Shown here: positions 37,385-48,343 of the stretch, piece by piece
Position numbering within the stretch: position 1 is the stretch's first letter
Layout: every line of letters begins with the position of its first letter
Assembly: GCF_003318165.1 (NCBI RefSeq)
Contig: NZ_QOCB01000033.1
Location: forward strand, 1 to 64,000
DNA: 64,000 nt
Reading direction: 5' to 3'
From: Psychromonas sp. B3M02
GTDB taxonomy: Bacteria > Pseudomonadota > Gammaproteobacteria > Enterobacterales > Psychromonadaceae
The notes under the pieces: generated by a model
Database searches by the model: none
The model's input: the letters and a program-made list of their open reading frames with translations, nothing else
What the model was told of the DNA's origin: nothing
Made by a program: the position numbers and the translations under genes

Positions 37385-39181
37385 ATGAAAAACATTCGTA
37401 ACTTTTCAATCATTGCTCATATTGACCATGGTAAGTCGACATTGTCAGACCGTTTAATCAGCACCTGTGGAGGATTAACGGAACGTGAAATGGCAGCGCA
37501 AGTAACTGACTCTATGGATATTGAGCGTGAACGTGGCATTACCATCAAAGCACAAAGTGTTACCTTAGACTATAAAGCGCTAGACGGTGAAACTTACCAA
37601 TTAAACTTTATCGATACACCAGGACACGTGGATTTCTCCTATGAAGTATCACGTTCTTTAGCCGCTTGTGAAGGGGCATTATTGGTAGTTGATGCTGGTC
37701 AAGGCGTTGAAGCACAGACATTAGCAAACTGTTACACCGCATTAGAGATGGATTTAGAAGTTGTCCCAATCTTAAACAAAATTGATTTACCTGCGGCAGA
37801 GCCTGAGCGTGTTGCTGAAGAGATCGAAGATATTGTTGGTATCGATGCGACTGAGGCTGTACGTTGTTCGGCGAAAACTGGCATCGGCATTGACCTAGTA
37901 TTAGAAGAGATCGTAAAAATGATCCCGCCGCCAGAAGGTGAGCTAGATGCACCATTGCAGGCGCTGATTATTGACTCATGGTTTGATAACTACCAAGGCG
38001 TAGTGTCATTGGTACGTATTAAACATGGTCAGATTAAAGTCGGCGATAAAATGAAAGTAATGACCACAGGTCAAGTTCATTTAGTGACTAAAGTGGGTTA
38101 CTTTACGCCTAAGCAAAAAGAAACAGGTATCTTAAAAGCCGGTGAAGTAGGTTATGTTATTTCTGGTATTAAGGATATTCTAGGTGCGCCAGTAGGTGAT
38201 ACTTTAACCTTAGCTGATAATCCTTCTCCTGAAGTGTTACCTGGGTTTAAGCGTGTTCAACCACAAGTTTACGCAGGTTTATTCCCTGTAAGTTCTGATG
38301 ATTACGAAAACTTCCGTGATGCATTGGGTAAATTAAGTATTAATGATGCGTCGCTTTTATATGAGCCAGAGAACTCATCTGCATTAGGCTTTGGTTTCCG
38401 TTGTGGTTTCCTTGGTTTATTACACATGGAGATCATCCAAGAGCGTTTAGAGCGTGAATACGACATTGACCTTATTACTACGGCACCAACAGTAATCTAC
38501 GAAGTAGAGAAAAATGATGGTGAAGTTCAATATGTAGATAGCCCAGCTAAACTACCACCAACTAATGATATTAGTGAGATTCGTGAGCCAATTGCGGAAT
38601 GTAATATTCTGGTACCACAAGACTACCTAGGTAATGTAATTACTTTATGTATTAATAAACGTGGTGTACAAACGAAGATGGCTTACCACGGTAACCAAGT
38701 TGCATTAACTTACGAGATCCCAATGGGTGAAGTAGTAATGGATCTGTTCGACCGTTTGAAATCAACTAGTCGTGGTTATGCATCATTGGAATATAACTTT
38801 GTACGTTATGAAGCGTCTGACATGGTACGTGTTGATGTTATGATCAATGGCGATCGTGTTGATGCATTAGCATTAATCACGCACCGAGATAATTCAGAAA
38901 GTTACGGCCGTGATCTAGTTGAAAAAATGAAGGAACTGATCCCTCGTCAAATGTTTAACATTGCGATTCAAGCCGCGATTGGTAGCAAGATTATTGCACG
39001 TTCAACGGTTAAGCAATTAACCAAGAACGTATTAGCAAAATGTTACGGTGGTGATATCAGTCGTAAGAAAAAACTACTGAAGAAACAGAAAGAGGGTAAA
39101 AAACGCATGAAGTCTGTTGGTAATGTTGATGTGCCACAGGAAGCCTTCTTAGCGGTATTACATATCGGTAAAGATAAGTAG
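37385..39181 (+). CDS. lepA: Elongation factor 4 (LepA)
   Basis: Ribosome-associated GTPase. From ATG 37385 it is 598 residues starting [20 protein letters not shown], identical in layout to E. coli LepA. G motifs are [17 protein letters not shown] and NKIDLP. The C-terminal LepA-specific domain carries [20 protein letters not shown]. The open frame extends 23 codons upstream but homologues support 37385. It begins the lepA-lepB-rnc-era-recO-pdxJ cluster. Confidence 0.97.
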   Translation: MKNIRNFSIIAHIDHGKSTLSDRLISTCGGLTEREMAAQVTDSMDIERERGITIKAQSVTLDYKALDGETYQLNFIDTPGHVDFSYEVSRSLAACEGALLVVDAGQGVEAQTLANCYTALEMDLEVVPILNKIDLPAAEPERVAEEIEDIVGIDATEAVRCSAKTGIGIDLVLEEIVKMIPPPEGELDAPLQALIIDSWFDNYQGVVSLVRIKHGQIKVGDKMKVMTTGQVHLVTKVGYFTPKQKETGILKAGEVGYVISGIKDILGAPVGDTLTLADNPSPEVLPGFKRVQPQVYAGLFPVSSDDYENFRDALGKLSINDASLLYEPENSSALGFGFRCGFLGLLHMEIIQERLEREYDIDLITTAPTVIYEVEKNDGEVQYVDSPAKLPPTNDISEIREPIAECNILVPQDYLGNVITLCINKRGVQTKMAYHGNQVALTYEIPMGEVVMDLFDRLKSTSRGYASLEYNFVRYEASDMVRVDVMINGDRVDALALITHRDNSESYGRDLVEKMKELIPRQMFNIAIQAAIGSKIIARSTVKQLTKNVLAKCYGGDISRKKKLLKKQKEGKKRMKSVGNVDVPQEAFLAVLHIGKDK

Positions 39182-39226
39182 TTTGTGATTACTGTGTTAG
39201 CAGGAAAAGTAATCATTATTTAATGG

Positions 39227-39262
39227 AAATGCGCTGGTTAATCGATCAGCGCATTTTGTATT
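39227..39262 (+). terminator. Hairpin after lepA
   Basis: Ten-base arms AAATGCGCTG and CAGCGCATTT around a 10-base loop, then TGTATTTT. A moderate terminator between lepA and lepB. Confidence 0.65.
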
Positions 39263-39324
39263 TTAAACGAGTCATATTAGTTAAATACATTAATTAATAT
39301 GATTTACATTCATTAGGAAAAAAA

Positions 39325-40245
39325 ATGGCAAACTCATTTGCACTAATATTAGTTATTTTAACGTTAGTTACAGGCGTTATTTGGGTTATTGATAAAATTA
39401 AGTGGGCAAAAAAACGCAAGCAAGCATATGCTGAATTACAGGCTAAATCTGATATTAAATTAGATGATAAAAAGCTAGCTAAAATGTACCCAGAAAATCC
39501 AATCATTGAAAATGCACGTGGCCTTTTCCCGGTTATTGCAATTGTATTTGTATTACGATCTTTTATTTATGAGCCTTTCCAAATTCCATCGGGTTCGATG
39601 ATGCCGACTTTACTCGTTGGGGACTTTATCTTAGTTGAGAAGTTTTCATATGGTATTAAAGAACCGGTTTGGCAAAATACATTGATTCCAACAGGTCACC
39701 CTGAACGCGGAGACGTTGCTGTATTTAAATATCCAGAAGATCAACGCGTAGATTTTATTAAGCGTGTTGTAGGTTTACCCGGTGATCGTATCGTTTATAA
39801 AGATAAAGCCCTTTATATTGCGCCTGCATGTGGTGATGCTAGTTGTGGTGATTATAAAAAATTAGATACCTCTTTCTTAGGTGAGCAAGATTTTAAAAAC
39901 GAGAGCAATACGGTAAAAGTTTATTCTGAAGTATTAGGTGACGTAGAACACCAGTTATTAATTAACCCTTTACGAAGAGAACAAGTGGAAGCTTATTACC
40001 AACAAAAAGATATATCGACATATACCTATGAGTGGGTTGTACCAGAAGGCAATTATTTTGTAATGGGTGATAACCGCGACAATAGTCGTGATAGCCGTTT
40101 TTGGGGATTTGTTCCTGAGCGTAACCTAGTGGGTAAAGCCGTAGCAAAATGGATTAGTTTTGAGTTTGACCGAGGCGCAGATGACTTCTTACCAAGTTGG
40201 GTACCAAGTAATGTGCGTTTTGAGCGTATAGGTAGTATTAAATGA
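39325..40245 (+). CDS. lepB: Signal peptidase I
   Basis: Removes signal peptides at the outer face of the inner membrane. It is 306 residues with two N-terminal membrane segments (about 4-22 and 64-80). Catalytic Ser91 is in [10 protein letters not shown] and catalytic Lys146 in [11 protein letters not shown]; the C-terminal [14 protein letters not shown] box is intact. Its stop codon overlaps the rnc start by four bases, indicating coupling. Confidence 0.96.
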   Translation: MANSFALILVILTLVTGVIWVIDKIKWAKKRKQAYAELQAKSDIKLDDKKLAKMYPENPIIENARGLFPVIAIVFVLRSFIYEPFQIPSGSMMPTLLVGDFILVEKFSYGIKEPVWQNTLIPTGHPERGDVAVFKYPEDQRVDFIKRVVGLPGDRIVYKDKALYIAPACGDASCGDYKKLDTSFLGEQDFKNESNTVKVYSEVLGDVEHQLLINPLRREQVEAYYQQKDISTYTYEWVVPEGNYFVMGDNRDNSRDSRFWGFVPERNLVGKAVAKWISFEFDRGADDFLPSWVPSNVRFERIGSIK

Positions 40246-40928
40246 AGATGAAAGAACAAGAGTTAAAACGTTTAGAGAAGCGTATTGGATACCAATTTTC
40301 AGATTTCTCGTTATTAAAACAAGCATTAACGCATAGAAGTGCATTAGGCTTACATAACGAGCGCTTAGAATTTTTAGGGGATTCTATTTTAAGTTTCGCT
40401 ATTTCAACGGATCTGTATAAACGTTTTCCAAAAGTTGATGAAGGTGATTTAAGCCGTATGCGTGCCACCTTAGTCTGCGGAAAAATGTTGTCTGAGGTAG
40501 GGCGTGAGTTTGTATTAAGTGATTGCCTGATCTTAGGGCCCGGAGAGTTAAAAAGCGGTGGTTTCCGCCGTGACTCTATTATTGCCGATGGTGTAGAAGC
40601 GATTATTGGTGCGGTATTCCTAGACTCAGACATTGATACCGTCAATAAACTCGTTTTAAGTTGGTTTGATAGCCGTTTAAAAACCATTAAGCCTGGTATT
40701 ACGCAGAAAGACCCTAAAACACGTCTACAGGAACACCTGCAATCTCGTAAGCAAGCCTTGCCTGTTTATGAAGTATTAGATGTGAAAGGCGAAGCGCACA
40801 ACCAACAGTTTACCATGAGCTGTCAAATCGAAGGGATGCAGCCTGTGCAAGGCAAAGGCACTAGCCGCCGTAAAGCAGAGCAATTGGCTGCACAAACTAT
40901 GTTAACTGCTTTGTTGGGTGACCAATAA
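40242..40928 (+). CDS. rnc: Ribonuclease III
   Basis: Cleaves double-stranded RNA in rRNA processing and regulation. It is 228 residues. The signature [13 protein letters not shown] holds the catalytic acidic residues and [15 protein letters not shown] carries the second set. The C-terminal double-stranded-RNA-binding domain includes [15 protein letters not shown]. The ATG at 40242 overlaps lepB; a second ATG at 40248 is also plausible. Confidence 0.96.
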   Translation: MKMKEQELKRLEKRIGYQFSDFSLLKQALTHRSALGLHNERLEFLGDSILSFAISTDLYKRFPKVDEGDLSRMRATLVCGKMLSEVGREFVLSDCLILGPGELKSGGFRRDSIIADGVEAIIGAVFLDSDIDTVNKLVLSWFDSRLKTIKPGITQKDPKTRLQEHLQSRKQALPVYEVLDVKGEAHNQQFTMSCQIEGMQPVQGKGTSRRKAEQLAAQTMLTALLGDQ

Positions 40929-40986
40929 TGTTACCTGTTACTAAACTTTATACTTCACTATCATTAACCTTATTAGGAGCTAAATA

Positions 40987-41889
40987 ATGACTCAAAAATG
41001 TGGCTTAGTAGCCATCGTCGGACGCCCTAATGTAGGCAAATCGACCCTAATCAATGCCTTGCTTGGTCAAAAAGTAAGTATTACTTCACGTAAAGCACAA
41101 ACTACCCGTCACCGTATTTTAGGTATTGATACCGATGGTGATTATCAAACTATTTTTGTTGATACACCAGGGTTACATATTGAAGAAAAACGTGCCATTA
41201 ACCGTCTGATGAATCGTGCTGCATCAAGTTCAATTAATGATGTTGAAATGGTGGTCTTTGTTGTTGAGGGGACCAATTGGAATGAAGATGATGAGATGGT
41301 ATTAAAGAAACTAACACATCAAAAATGCCCAGTTATTTTGGCTGTTAATAAAATTGATAATGTCGAAGATAAAGAACTGTTATTGCCACATCTTCAACAG
41401 CTAGGCGAGCGTTTTAACTTTGCACATATCTTACCTATGTCGGCTAAATCTGGTGATAACGTAGAGAAAATTAGACAGTGGGCGAAAGATATTTTGCCTG
41501 AGTCAGAGTTCTACTTCCCTGATGATTATATTACGGATCGCTCTTCTCGTTTTATGGCATCAGAGATAGTACGTGAAAAACTAATGCGCTTTTTAGGCGA
41601 TGAGTTACCTTATTCTGTTACTGTTGAAATTGAGCAATTTAAGCAAAAAGCCAATGGTTTATTGCATATCAACGCCCTTATTTTGGTAGAGCGTGATGGC
41701 CAAAAACGCATGGTGATAGGTAACAAAGGTGAGAAGTTAAAAGCTATCGGTAAACAAGCACGTATCGATATGGAAGAGTTATTTGATTCAAAAGTATTTC
41801 TAGAGATCTGGGTCAAAGTGAAATCTGGTTGGGCTGATGATGATCGTGCATTACGTTCGTTAGGTTACGGTGATGATTACAGCGGCTAA
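40987..41889 (+). CDS. era: GTPase Era
   Basis: 30S assembly GTPase that binds the 3' end of 16S rRNA. It is 300 residues. G1 is GRPNVGKST at 12-20, G3 is DTPGL, G4 is NKID and G5 is SAKSG. The C-terminal KH domain has [17 protein letters not shown]. Strong AGGAG site before the ATG. It precedes recO, the standard order. Confidence 0.97.
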   Translation: MTQKCGLVAIVGRPNVGKSTLINALLGQKVSITSRKAQTTRHRILGIDTDGDYQTIFVDTPGLHIEEKRAINRLMNRAASSSINDVEMVVFVVEGTNWNEDDEMVLKKLTHQKCPVILAVNKIDNVEDKELLLPHLQQLGERFNFAHILPMSAKSGDNVEKIRQWAKDILPESEFYFPDDYITDRSSRFMASEIVREKLMRFLGDELPYSVTVEIEQFKQKANGLLHINALILVERDGQKRMVIGNKGEKLKAIGKQARIDMEELFDSKVFLEIWVKVKSGWADDDRALRSLGYGDDYSG

Positions 41890-41924
41890 TGGTCGCTGAG
41901 CATGTTGCTGATAGGGGTTTTTGA

Positions 41925-42626
41925 ATGTCTATTGAGTGTCACAATGCGTTTATACTGCATCGTCGTCCCTATGGTGAAACAAGTCAGATCGTTGACTTGT
42001 TTTGCCAAGATATAGGTAAAGTTAGTCTTATTTTTAAAGGTGGTAGAAGCAGTACCCGTATGAAACGTGGTATGCCCCAACCCTTCACCTTATTGTTAGC
42101 CAGTTACTTTGGACGCGGTAGCTTAAAAACAGTCAAATCCTTGGAAGCACAAACACAAGTGGTGCCATTACATGGGCAACGACTTTATATTGCTATGTAT
42201 ATCAACGAGCTACTGTATCGTTTATTACAAGCTGAAACTGCCTGTGATGGTCTATTTGAATGTTACCAACGTACTTTAATTAGTATTGCCCGCGACGAAG
42301 ATCCGCAAAAATCACTTCGCTTGTTTGAGTTAACACTATTAGAAACACTTGGTTATGGTGTTAATTTTGAGCAAGATGTGTATAGCGAAGAGTTGATTGA
42401 AGCCGGTTTTCAGTATCAGTATCAACAGCAGCTTGGTTTTTTTGCTAAACAAGCTATCTGTAAACCTGAGCAAGTTTATGATGGCCAAGATATTATCAAT
42501 CTATCGCAACGCAAGCTCGATAGTGAAGCCACACTGAAGATGGCAAAGCGTTTTTGTCGTCAAGCATTAGCAAACTTATTAGGCGATAAGCCACTTCATA
42601 GCCGCACCTTGTTTGCAGCTAAATAA
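41925..42626 (+). CDS. recO: DNA repair protein RecO
   Basis: Works with RecF and RecR to load RecA on SSB-coated DNA. It is 233 residues. The N-terminal OB-fold opens CHNAFILHRRPYGETSQIVD and continues with VSLIFKGGRSS. The C-terminal helical part lacks the four-cysteine zinc cluster seen in some homologues, as is usual in gammaproteobacteria. It lies between era and pdxJ. Confidence 0.94.
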   Translation: MSIECHNAFILHRRPYGETSQIVDLFCQDIGKVSLIFKGGRSSTRMKRGMPQPFTLLLASYFGRGSLKTVKSLEAQTQVVPLHGQRLYIAMYINELLYRLLQAETACDGLFECYQRTLISIARDEDPQKSLRLFELTLLETLGYGVNFEQDVYSEELIEAGFQYQYQQQLGFFAKQAICKPEQVYDGQDIINLSQRKLDSEATLKMAKRFCRQALANLLGDKPLHSRTLFAAK

Positions 42627-42650
42627 CAGAGTAGAGATAAAGGAAAGAAG

Positions 42651-43391
42651 ATGAGCAAAATTTTATTAGGTGTGAATATTGACCACGTTGCAACCTTACG
42701 TAATGCACGTGGCACTTGTTATCCTGAGCCTGCACATTTAGCCGCTGTTGCTGAAACTTCTGGTGCAGATGGTATTACTATTCACCTACGTGAAGATCGC
42801 CGTCATATTCATGACCGTGATGTTGCGGTATTAGCGCAAACATTACAAACACGCATGAATTTAGAAATGGCAGTGACAGATGAAATGGTAGAGATTGCAT
42901 TAAAAACCAAACCTGCTTTTGTTTGTTTAGTACCAGAAAAGCGTGAAGAGTTGACCACTGAAGGTGGTTTAGATGTAGTGGGTAATTACGATAAAATAGC
43001 CGATGCTGTTAGTCGCTTAAATGCAGCTAATATTCAAGTGAGTTTGTTCATCGACCCTGAAGCTGCACAAATTGATGCAGCAGTGAAAATGCAAGCTGCT
43101 TATGTTGAGTTACATACGGGGCAGTATGCCGACGCGGAAAGCGAGGCGGTTCAAGAAGCTGAATTGGCTCGTGTTGCTAAAGCTGCCACTTATGGCCAGA
43201 AAGCCGGTATCAAAGTGAATGCGGGCCATGGCTTGAATTATCATAATGTTAAACCGATTGCTGCTTTACCAGAAATTATTGAGCTTAACATTGGGCATGC
43301 CATTGTTGCTCGTGCATTAGTAGATGGCTTTGCTGTTGCGGTAAGTGAAATGAAACGCTTAATGGTAGAAGGGCGTAATCAGAGTTTATAA
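42651..43391 (+). CDS. pdxJ: Pyridoxine 5'-phosphate synthase
   Basis: Closes the pyridoxine ring from 3-amino-2-oxopropyl phosphate and deoxyxylulose-5-phosphate, giving pyridoxine phosphate. It is 246 residues. Conserved segments are [14 protein letters not shown] near 9-22, [25 protein letters not shown], and [11 protein letters not shown]. Strong AAAGGAAAG site upstream. It ends the cluster; acpS, which often follows, is not here. Confidence 0.96.
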   Translation: MSKILLGVNIDHVATLRNARGTCYPEPAHLAAVAETSGADGITIHLREDRRHIHDRDVAVLAQTLQTRMNLEMAVTDEMVEIALKTKPAFVCLVPEKREELTTEGGLDVVGNYDKIADAVSRLNAANIQVSLFIDPEAAQIDAAVKMQAAYVELHTGQYADAESEAVQEAELARVAKAATYGQKAGIKVNAGHGLNYHNVKPIAALPEIIELNIGHAIVARALVDGFAVAVSEMKRLMVEGRNQSL

Positions 43392-43421
43392 CGCTCTACT
43401 ACCTAATATAAAAAAATTTAT

Positions 43422-43476
43422 AATCCCACTCATTTTGTCTGATACTGGTTATCGGGCAAGGTGAGTGGGATTTTTT
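43422..43476. terminator. Terminator between pdxJ and tcyP
   Basis: Eleven-base arms AATCCCACTCA and TGAGTGGGATT with a 29-base loop and a T6 tail. Usable by both convergent genes. Confidence 0.8.
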
Positions 43477-43478
43477 AG

Positions 43479-44867
43479 TTAATCTACCGCTTGTCTAGCG
43501 GTTTGGTTAAACGATTTGTTGATCGCTTTTTTATCACCCAATATACGTGAAGTAATAGTGCCTGCAGTCATTGCACCACTTACATTCAATGCGGTACGCG
43601 CCATATCGATTAAAGGCTCAATAGAGATCAGTAAGGCTGCGATAGTAACAGGCAAACCCATAGCAGGTAATACGATCAAAGCAGCAAAGGTTGCACCACC
43701 GCCCACCCCAGCAATACCAAATGAACTAATAGCAATAATCGCTACTAACGACAGAATGAAGTTAATTTCCATCGGGTTAATACCCATGGTCGGCGCGACC
43801 ATTACTGCAAGCATAGCAGGGTAGATACCCGCACAGCCATTTTGTCCAATGGTTGCGCCAAAAGTCGCAGATAAATTAGCAATGGCTGGTGGCACATTTA
43901 ACTTGGTTATTTGTGCTTCGACATTCAAAGGAATAGTCGCTGCAGAGCTACGAGAGGTAAAAGCAAAGGTTAATACTGGCCAAATACGTTTAAAGTATTG
44001 AGCAGGGCTAACGCCTACTAGCGAAACCAATACACCATGTACGATAAACATTAAGAAAATAGCAATGTAAGAAGCAACAATAAAGCCTAATAAATTTAAA
44101 ATATCATTTAAGCTAGATGTCGCAACGACTTTTGCCATTAATGCCGCAATACCATATGGCGTGAGTGCAATGATCATTTTTACTAAACGCATCACAACAG
44201 ATTGTGCCGCTTCGATAAAGGTGCGAATAGGCGCTTCAAGCTCTTGTTTTTCAATCATCACTCGGCGAGCCGCAATACCTACAAGAATGCCAAATATTAC
44301 CACAGCAATAATCGACGTAGAACGGGCACCTGTTAAATCAGCAAAAGGATTAGTAGGAATAAAACTAACCAACATTTGTGGGATAGTCAGGTCAGCGACG
44401 CTGCCTAAACGACTTTCTAATACACTGATACGGGCCGTTTCACGCACACCTTCAGACAAGCCTGCAGCTGAAAGACCAAAGCTTTGTGTTACCACAATAC
44501 CAATCAGCGCTGCAATCATGGTAGTGAATAACAAAATAGCAATGGTTAATGCACTAATCTTTCCTAATGAACCCGAGTTTTCAAGCTTTACTACTGCTGC
44601 AATCATGGACACTAATACTAATGGCATGATCACCATCTTTAATAGCCCAACGTAGCTACTACCCACTACATTAACCCATTCTAATGTGTGTTTGATGATC
44701 GGGTTAGTTTCACCATAAATAAGGTGAATAATAAGACCAAAAGCACTACCTAATACTAAGCCTAGTAAGACTTGTCGAGATAATGTATTAGCTTTTCTTT
44801 GCTGCTTAAATAAGAACAACAGGATGAAAACAAATACCGCTAAGTTAGCGATAACTGCAATTGACAT
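43479..44867 (-). CDS. tcyP: L-cystine transporter TcyP (dicarboxylate/amino acid:cation symporter family)
   Basis: Inner-membrane symporter of 462 residues with about 8-10 hydrophobic segments and two re-entrant loops. Family motifs are FTSRSSAATIPLNVEAQ and FGATIGQNGCAGIYPAMLAV near 335, plus GVGGGATFAALIVLPAMGLP. The match along the whole chain to E. coli TcyP (YdjN) is strong, including the N-terminus and NPFADLTGA, so cystine is the probable substrate. AAGGA precedes the ATG. Confidence 0.9.
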   Translation of the reverse strand: MSIAVIANLAVFVFILLFLFKQQRKANTLSRQVLLGLVLGSAFGLIIHLIYGETNPIIKHTLEWVNVVGSSYVGLLKMVIMPLVLVSMIAAVVKLENSGSLGKISALTIAILLFTTMIAALIGIVVTQSFGLSAAGLSEGVRETARISVLESRLGSVADLTIPQMLVSFIPTNPFADLTGARSTSIIAVVIFGILVGIAARRVMIEKQELEAPIRTFIEAAQSVVMRLVKMIIALTPYGIAALMAKVVATSSLNDILNLLGFIVASYIAIFLMFIVHGVLVSLVGVSPAQYFKRIWPVLTFAFTSRSSAATIPLNVEAQITKLNVPPAIANLSATFGATIGQNGCAGIYPAMLAVMVAPTMGINPMEINFILSLVAIIAISSFGIAGVGGGATFAALIVLPAMGLPVTIAALLISIEPLIDMARTALNVSGAMTAGTITSRILGDKKAINKSFNQTARQAVD

Positions 44868-45280
44868 GGAATTTCCTTAATAATAAGTACGAATGAAATG
44901 AATAACATTGATTTTATTTTCACCTAACTAGAGCGTTAGATGAGATGGGCAGGGATTTTAATCACCTAATAAGCAAATAACAAAGCCAGATAAACCATTG
45001 TTTATGTCGTTTGGTTATAAGTAATAACTTAAATGGATTTTAGGTTAAGTGAATATTTGATCATGCAGTTTTATGAGTATTTACTTTTTGGGGGAGGGGA
45101 CAAACAGCAAGAAACAAAAGGCAATAGATCCATTACATTGTTAACTTGATGAGCTTCACTCATTACCCCCCAAAAAAATCATCAGCTAATTTATGCTTTT
45201 GAAGAGGGAGCTTTAGGGTTACTTACTGAATGAGAACTCAATAAGTAACAGCTAGATTATCTCGCGTTAATATTTTCTTA
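44868..45280. other. Non-coding region between mngR and tcyP
   Basis: No gene seen. TTTTTGGGGG (45085-45094) and CCCCCCAAAAAAA (45166-45177) could pair across a 71-base gap. Within the gap ATGAG and CTCAT form a small hairpin near 45149-45163. The structure lies after mngR on its strand and could stop mngR transcription. Confidence 0.45.
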
Positions 45281-45997
45281 TTATTGGCGACGTTTCGACA
45301 CGAGAGTGAATTTGTAATCTGTTGTTTTAAAAGTATTAATACTATATTCAAATACCGTATTGTCTTGTAAAAAACTGCGAGTTCTCTTTTCGATAATTGG
45401 CTGGCTAGTGTCAATGCCCAATAAGGTTGCAATCTCTTTTGGTGGTAAAATAGGGATCACTTCCTGCTCACTGCGGTCAATCACTAACTTTTTAGTATTT
45501 TCAATATAATCATATTTTGAATGACGCATCACGTCATAAGTTAAATCTGGAAATAACGCTAAAGGCATCCAGGTTTCTTCAACTGTAATAGGGTTGTCTT
45601 CTATATAACGCACGCGCTTTACATAATACACACGATCTTTTTCAGTAATGTTGAGGTTTTCAGCCATGGTTAAGCTTGGGCACATGACTTCAAAAGTAAG
45701 TACGTCACTGTGAGTATGTAAGCCCAGGTGTGCCCACTTCTCTTCAAATGTAGATTGTTGATAAATATCGTAATTTACTTTCTTCTCTTTAACGTAAGTC
45801 CCACTTCCTTGAACACTCTCTAATTCATTATTTTCAATTAATAGTTTTAATGCCTGTCTAACAGTGACACGGCTGGCTGCAAACTCTTTTACCAATTCTG
45901 CCTCTGTGGGTAGTGCCTCCCCTACTTTACATTCACCAGAGTCTATTTTTGTTCGAATGGCATCAGCAATTTCGCGATACCTAGGTAATTTTGCCAT
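45281..45997 (-). CDS. mngR: Mannosylglycerate operon repressor MngR (GntR/UTRA)
   Basis: 238 residues. The N-terminal GntR winged helix-turn-helix has ALPTEAELVKEFAASRVTVR and QALKLLIENNELESVQGSGT. The C-terminal UTRA ligand domain includes YYVKRVRYIEDNPITVEETW. It aligns with E. coli MngR throughout, even in VKEKKVNYDIYQ and the terminal DYKFTLVSKRR. It is divergent from mngA with repeated AATACAAA elements between. The effector in E. coli is mannosylglycerate; presumably the same here. Confidence 0.93.
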   Translation of the reverse strand: MAKLPRYREIADAIRTKIDSGECKVGEALPTEAELVKEFAASRVTVRQALKLLIENNELESVQGSGTYVKEKKVNYDIYQQSTFEEKWAHLGLHTHSDVLTFEVMCPSLTMAENLNITEKDRVYYVKRVRYIEDNPITVEETWMPLALFPDLTYDVMRHSKYDYIENTKKLVIDRSEQEVIPILPPKEIATLLGIDTSQPIIEKRTRSFLQDNTVFEYSINTFKTTDYKFTLVSKRRQ

Positions 45998-46051
45998 GTA
46001 AACCTCTTAATTGGGTTGTAGATATCAATAGATTACTCATAAATCTGTTTT

Positions 46052-46194
46052 AATACAAATGCAAAATAACAATACAAATTAAAGTCAAATGTGGGTTTAA
46101 TCACTTCTATTGAATCAAATTCTTAATAAAAAGTGTGATTCACATCATTATTTATGGTTAAATACTATTTGTTAATACAAATTTAAATACAAAC
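46052..46194. promoter_or_regulatory. Repeated AATACAAA elements, candidate MngR operators
   Basis: AATACAAAT occurs at 46052-46060, 46071-46079 and 46174-46182, and AATACAAAC at 46186-46194. The third is half of a perfect palindrome ATTTGT-TAAT-ACAAAT (46167-46182). GntR/UTRA dimers bind such short palindromes. The two clusters lie near the mngR and mngA starts respectively. Confidence 0.55.
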
Positions 46195-46200
46195 TTTGCT

Positions 46201-46246
46201 TTAGGTGATCTAGATCGCAAAATATGTATTAAATAGGTATTAATAT
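46201..46246 (+). promoter_or_regulatory. CRP-like site and promoter of mngA
   Basis: GGTGATCTAGATCGCA (46204-46219) matches 14 of 16 bases of the CRP core TGTGATCTAGATCACA and is centred at 46211.5. A possible -10 TAATAT lies at 46241-46246, placing the start near 46253. The CRP site would then be at about -41.5, the class II position. This implies glucose repression of the operon. Confidence 0.65.
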
Positions 46247-46306
46247 TGTCTTTGTTGAATGATGAACGATTATATTTGTGGGATTGATTGGAATGGGACA
46301 AGAATC

Positions 46307-48238
46307 ATGAAAATTACAACATTGACTAATACTGCTTTGATGGCATTGAAAACTAGCTTTTCTACTAAAGAAGAAGCGATTCATGCCCTAACTGAAAAGT
46401 TAGATGAAGCAGGCAAACTTAATGATAAAAAAGCATTTTTGGATGCTGTTTTCGAGCGTGAACAAGAAGGGCCAACTGCACTAGGTGAAGGGTTGGCTGT
46501 TCCTCATGGTAAAACTGATGCGGTTAAGGAAGCAAGTTTTGCCGTTGCTACCTTAAAACAAGATCTAAAGTGGGAAGTGGTAGATGAGGACGAACAGGAA
46601 GAAGTTAATTTAATTTTCTTACTGGCTATCCCTAACGCAGAAGCCGGTTCAACACATATACAAGTATTGACCGAGCTAACGACCACCTTAGTTGATGATG
46701 ATATTCGTGCCGCAGTGCTCAATGCAGATACCGCCGATCAAGTATTAGCATTACTAGATGGTAAAAAAGTAGTTAAAGAGCAAGTTGAATTAGATAAAAG
46801 CAAGCCAACAGTAGTGTGTGTCACTGCTTGTCCTGCTGGTATCGCACATACATACATGTCTGCTGAATATCTAGAAAAAGCCGGTAAAAAATTAGGCGTT
46901 AATGTCTATGTTGAGAAACAAGGTGCTAATGGTATTGAAGACCGTTTAACCGCTGCACAATTAAACGAAGCGGTTGCCTGTGTTTTTGCTACTGAGGTTG
47001 CGGTAAAAGATATCGAACGATTTGAAGGTATCCCACGTGTTGAAACGCCAGTTGCTGAACCAATCAAACACGCTGAAAGAATTATTAATCAAGCACTTGA
47101 AGCTGCAAAAAATGGTGATAGTACTGAGCGTGTTACTCAAACCGAAGATGCGCCTAAGAAGTTACCTATTAAAACGGAACTTAAACGTGCTCTGTTAAGT
47201 GGTATCTCTTTTGCTGTTCCATTGATTGTTGCTGGTGGCTCAGTACTTGCTATTGCGGTGTTAATCGCCCAAATGTTTGATTTGCAAGATGTCTACGCGA
47301 CCGATGGCTCTTGGTTATGGATGTACAGAAAATTAGGTGGCGGCATGTTGGGTACATTAATGGTACCTGTATTAGCTGCTTATACTGCTTTTTCAATTGC
47401 CGATAAACCTGCTTTAGGCCCAGGTTTTGCTGCGGGTTTAGCCGCGAACTTAATCGGTTCTGGTTTCTTAGGCGGTGTTGTTGGTGGCTTAATTGCTGGC
47501 TATGTAATGCGTTGGATCAAAGAGAACCTACGTTTAAGCCCTGCATTTAATGGTTTTTTAACTTTCTACCTTTACCCAGTGATCGGTACCTTGGTGGTTG
47601 GTAGCTTGATGTTATTTGTTATCGGTAAACCCGTTGCATTTTTAAATCAAGGTCTAACAGATTGGTTAAACAGTTTGTCTGGTACCAATACACTTTTATT
47701 GGGTGCAATTATCGGGATTTTTGTTTCTTTTGACTTAGGTGGTCCTGTCAACAAAGCCTCTTATGCATTTTGTTTAGGTGCAATGGCCAACGGTGTTTAC
47801 GGTCCTTATGCCATCTTTGGTTCAGTGAAAATGGTATCTGCTTTCACTGTGACTTTCTCAACCATGATTGCGCCACGTCTATTTAAAGATTTTGAAATTG
47901 AAGTGGGTAAATCAACTTGGTTATTGGGTCTTGCGGGTATTACCGAAGGGGCTATCCCAATGGCTATTGAAGATCCAATTCGTGTTATCGGTTCATTCCT
48001 TGTTGGTTCAGTTGTGACAGGTGCAATTGTTGGTGCAGCAGGTATTGGTCTATCAACACCAGGTGCAGGTATCTTCTCTATCTTCTTATTACACGACGCC
48101 GGTGTCGGTAGCTTTATGGCTGCGGGAATTTGGTTTGGTGCTGCATTACTAGGGGCGATTATTTCAACTGCCGTGTTAATCAGTTGGAGAGCGCGCCACG
48201 CTAAAAAGCAAAATCTAGCATCAGTGACAGCTAACTAA
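46307..48238 (+). CDS. mngA: Mannosylglycerate PTS permease MngA (EIIABC, fructose family)
   Basis: Imports and phosphorylates 2-O-mannosylglycerate. From ATG 46307 it is 643 residues. The EIIA domain comes first, with the phospho-His in GEGLAVPHGKT near residue 71. The EIIB domain follows, with the phospho-Cys in VCVTACPAGIAHTYM, and then the EIIC membrane domain (ISFAVPLIVAGGSVLAI, FDLGGPVNKASYAFCLGAMA). It matches E. coli MngA along its length. An upstream ATG at 46259 would add 16 residues, but the predicted transcription start is only a few bases before it. Confidence 0.92.
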   Translation: MKITTLTNTALMALKTSFSTKEEAIHALTEKLDEAGKLNDKKAFLDAVFEREQEGPTALGEGLAVPHGKTDAVKEASFAVATLKQDLKWEVVDEDEQEEVNLIFLLAIPNAEAGSTHIQVLTELTTTLVDDDIRAAVLNADTADQVLALLDGKKVVKEQVELDKSKPTVVCVTACPAGIAHTYMSAEYLEKAGKKLGVNVYVEKQGANGIEDRLTAAQLNEAVACVFATEVAVKDIERFEGIPRVETPVAEPIKHAERIINQALEAAKNGDSTERVTQTEDAPKKLPIKTELKRALLSGISFAVPLIVAGGSVLAIAVLIAQMFDLQDVYATDGSWLWMYRKLGGGMLGTLMVPVLAAYTAFSIADKPALGPGFAAGLAANLIGSGFLGGVVGGLIAGYVMRWIKENLRLSPAFNGFLTFYLYPVIGTLVVGSLMLFVIGKPVAFLNQGLTDWLNSLSGTNTLLLGAIIGIFVSFDLGGPVNKASYAFCLGAMANGVYGPYAIFGSVKMVSAFTVTFSTMIAPRLFKDFEIEVGKSTWLLGLAGITEGAIPMAIEDPIRVIGSFLVGSVVTGAIVGAAGIGLSTPGAGIFSIFLLHDAGVGSFMAAGIWFGAALLGAIISTAVLISWRARHAKKQNLASVTAN

Positions 48239-48343
48239 AAACTAAATAGGTATAGCTAGCGAACACCGCTATGCCTGAGGAACATTTTCTTAAAAAGTAA
48301 TGGTTACAACCAACATAAACAAATTATTTTAAGGTATAAAATT

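Noticed and set aside
40238-40687. Minus-strand open frame inside rnc
   Set aside because: Antisense shadow of RNase III; Ser/Arg/Pro-rich translation with no recognisable domain.
46135-46151. TGTGATTCACATCATTA as a second CRP site at mng
   Set aside because: Only the left half matches; TCATT is a poor right half and the better site is at 46204-46219.
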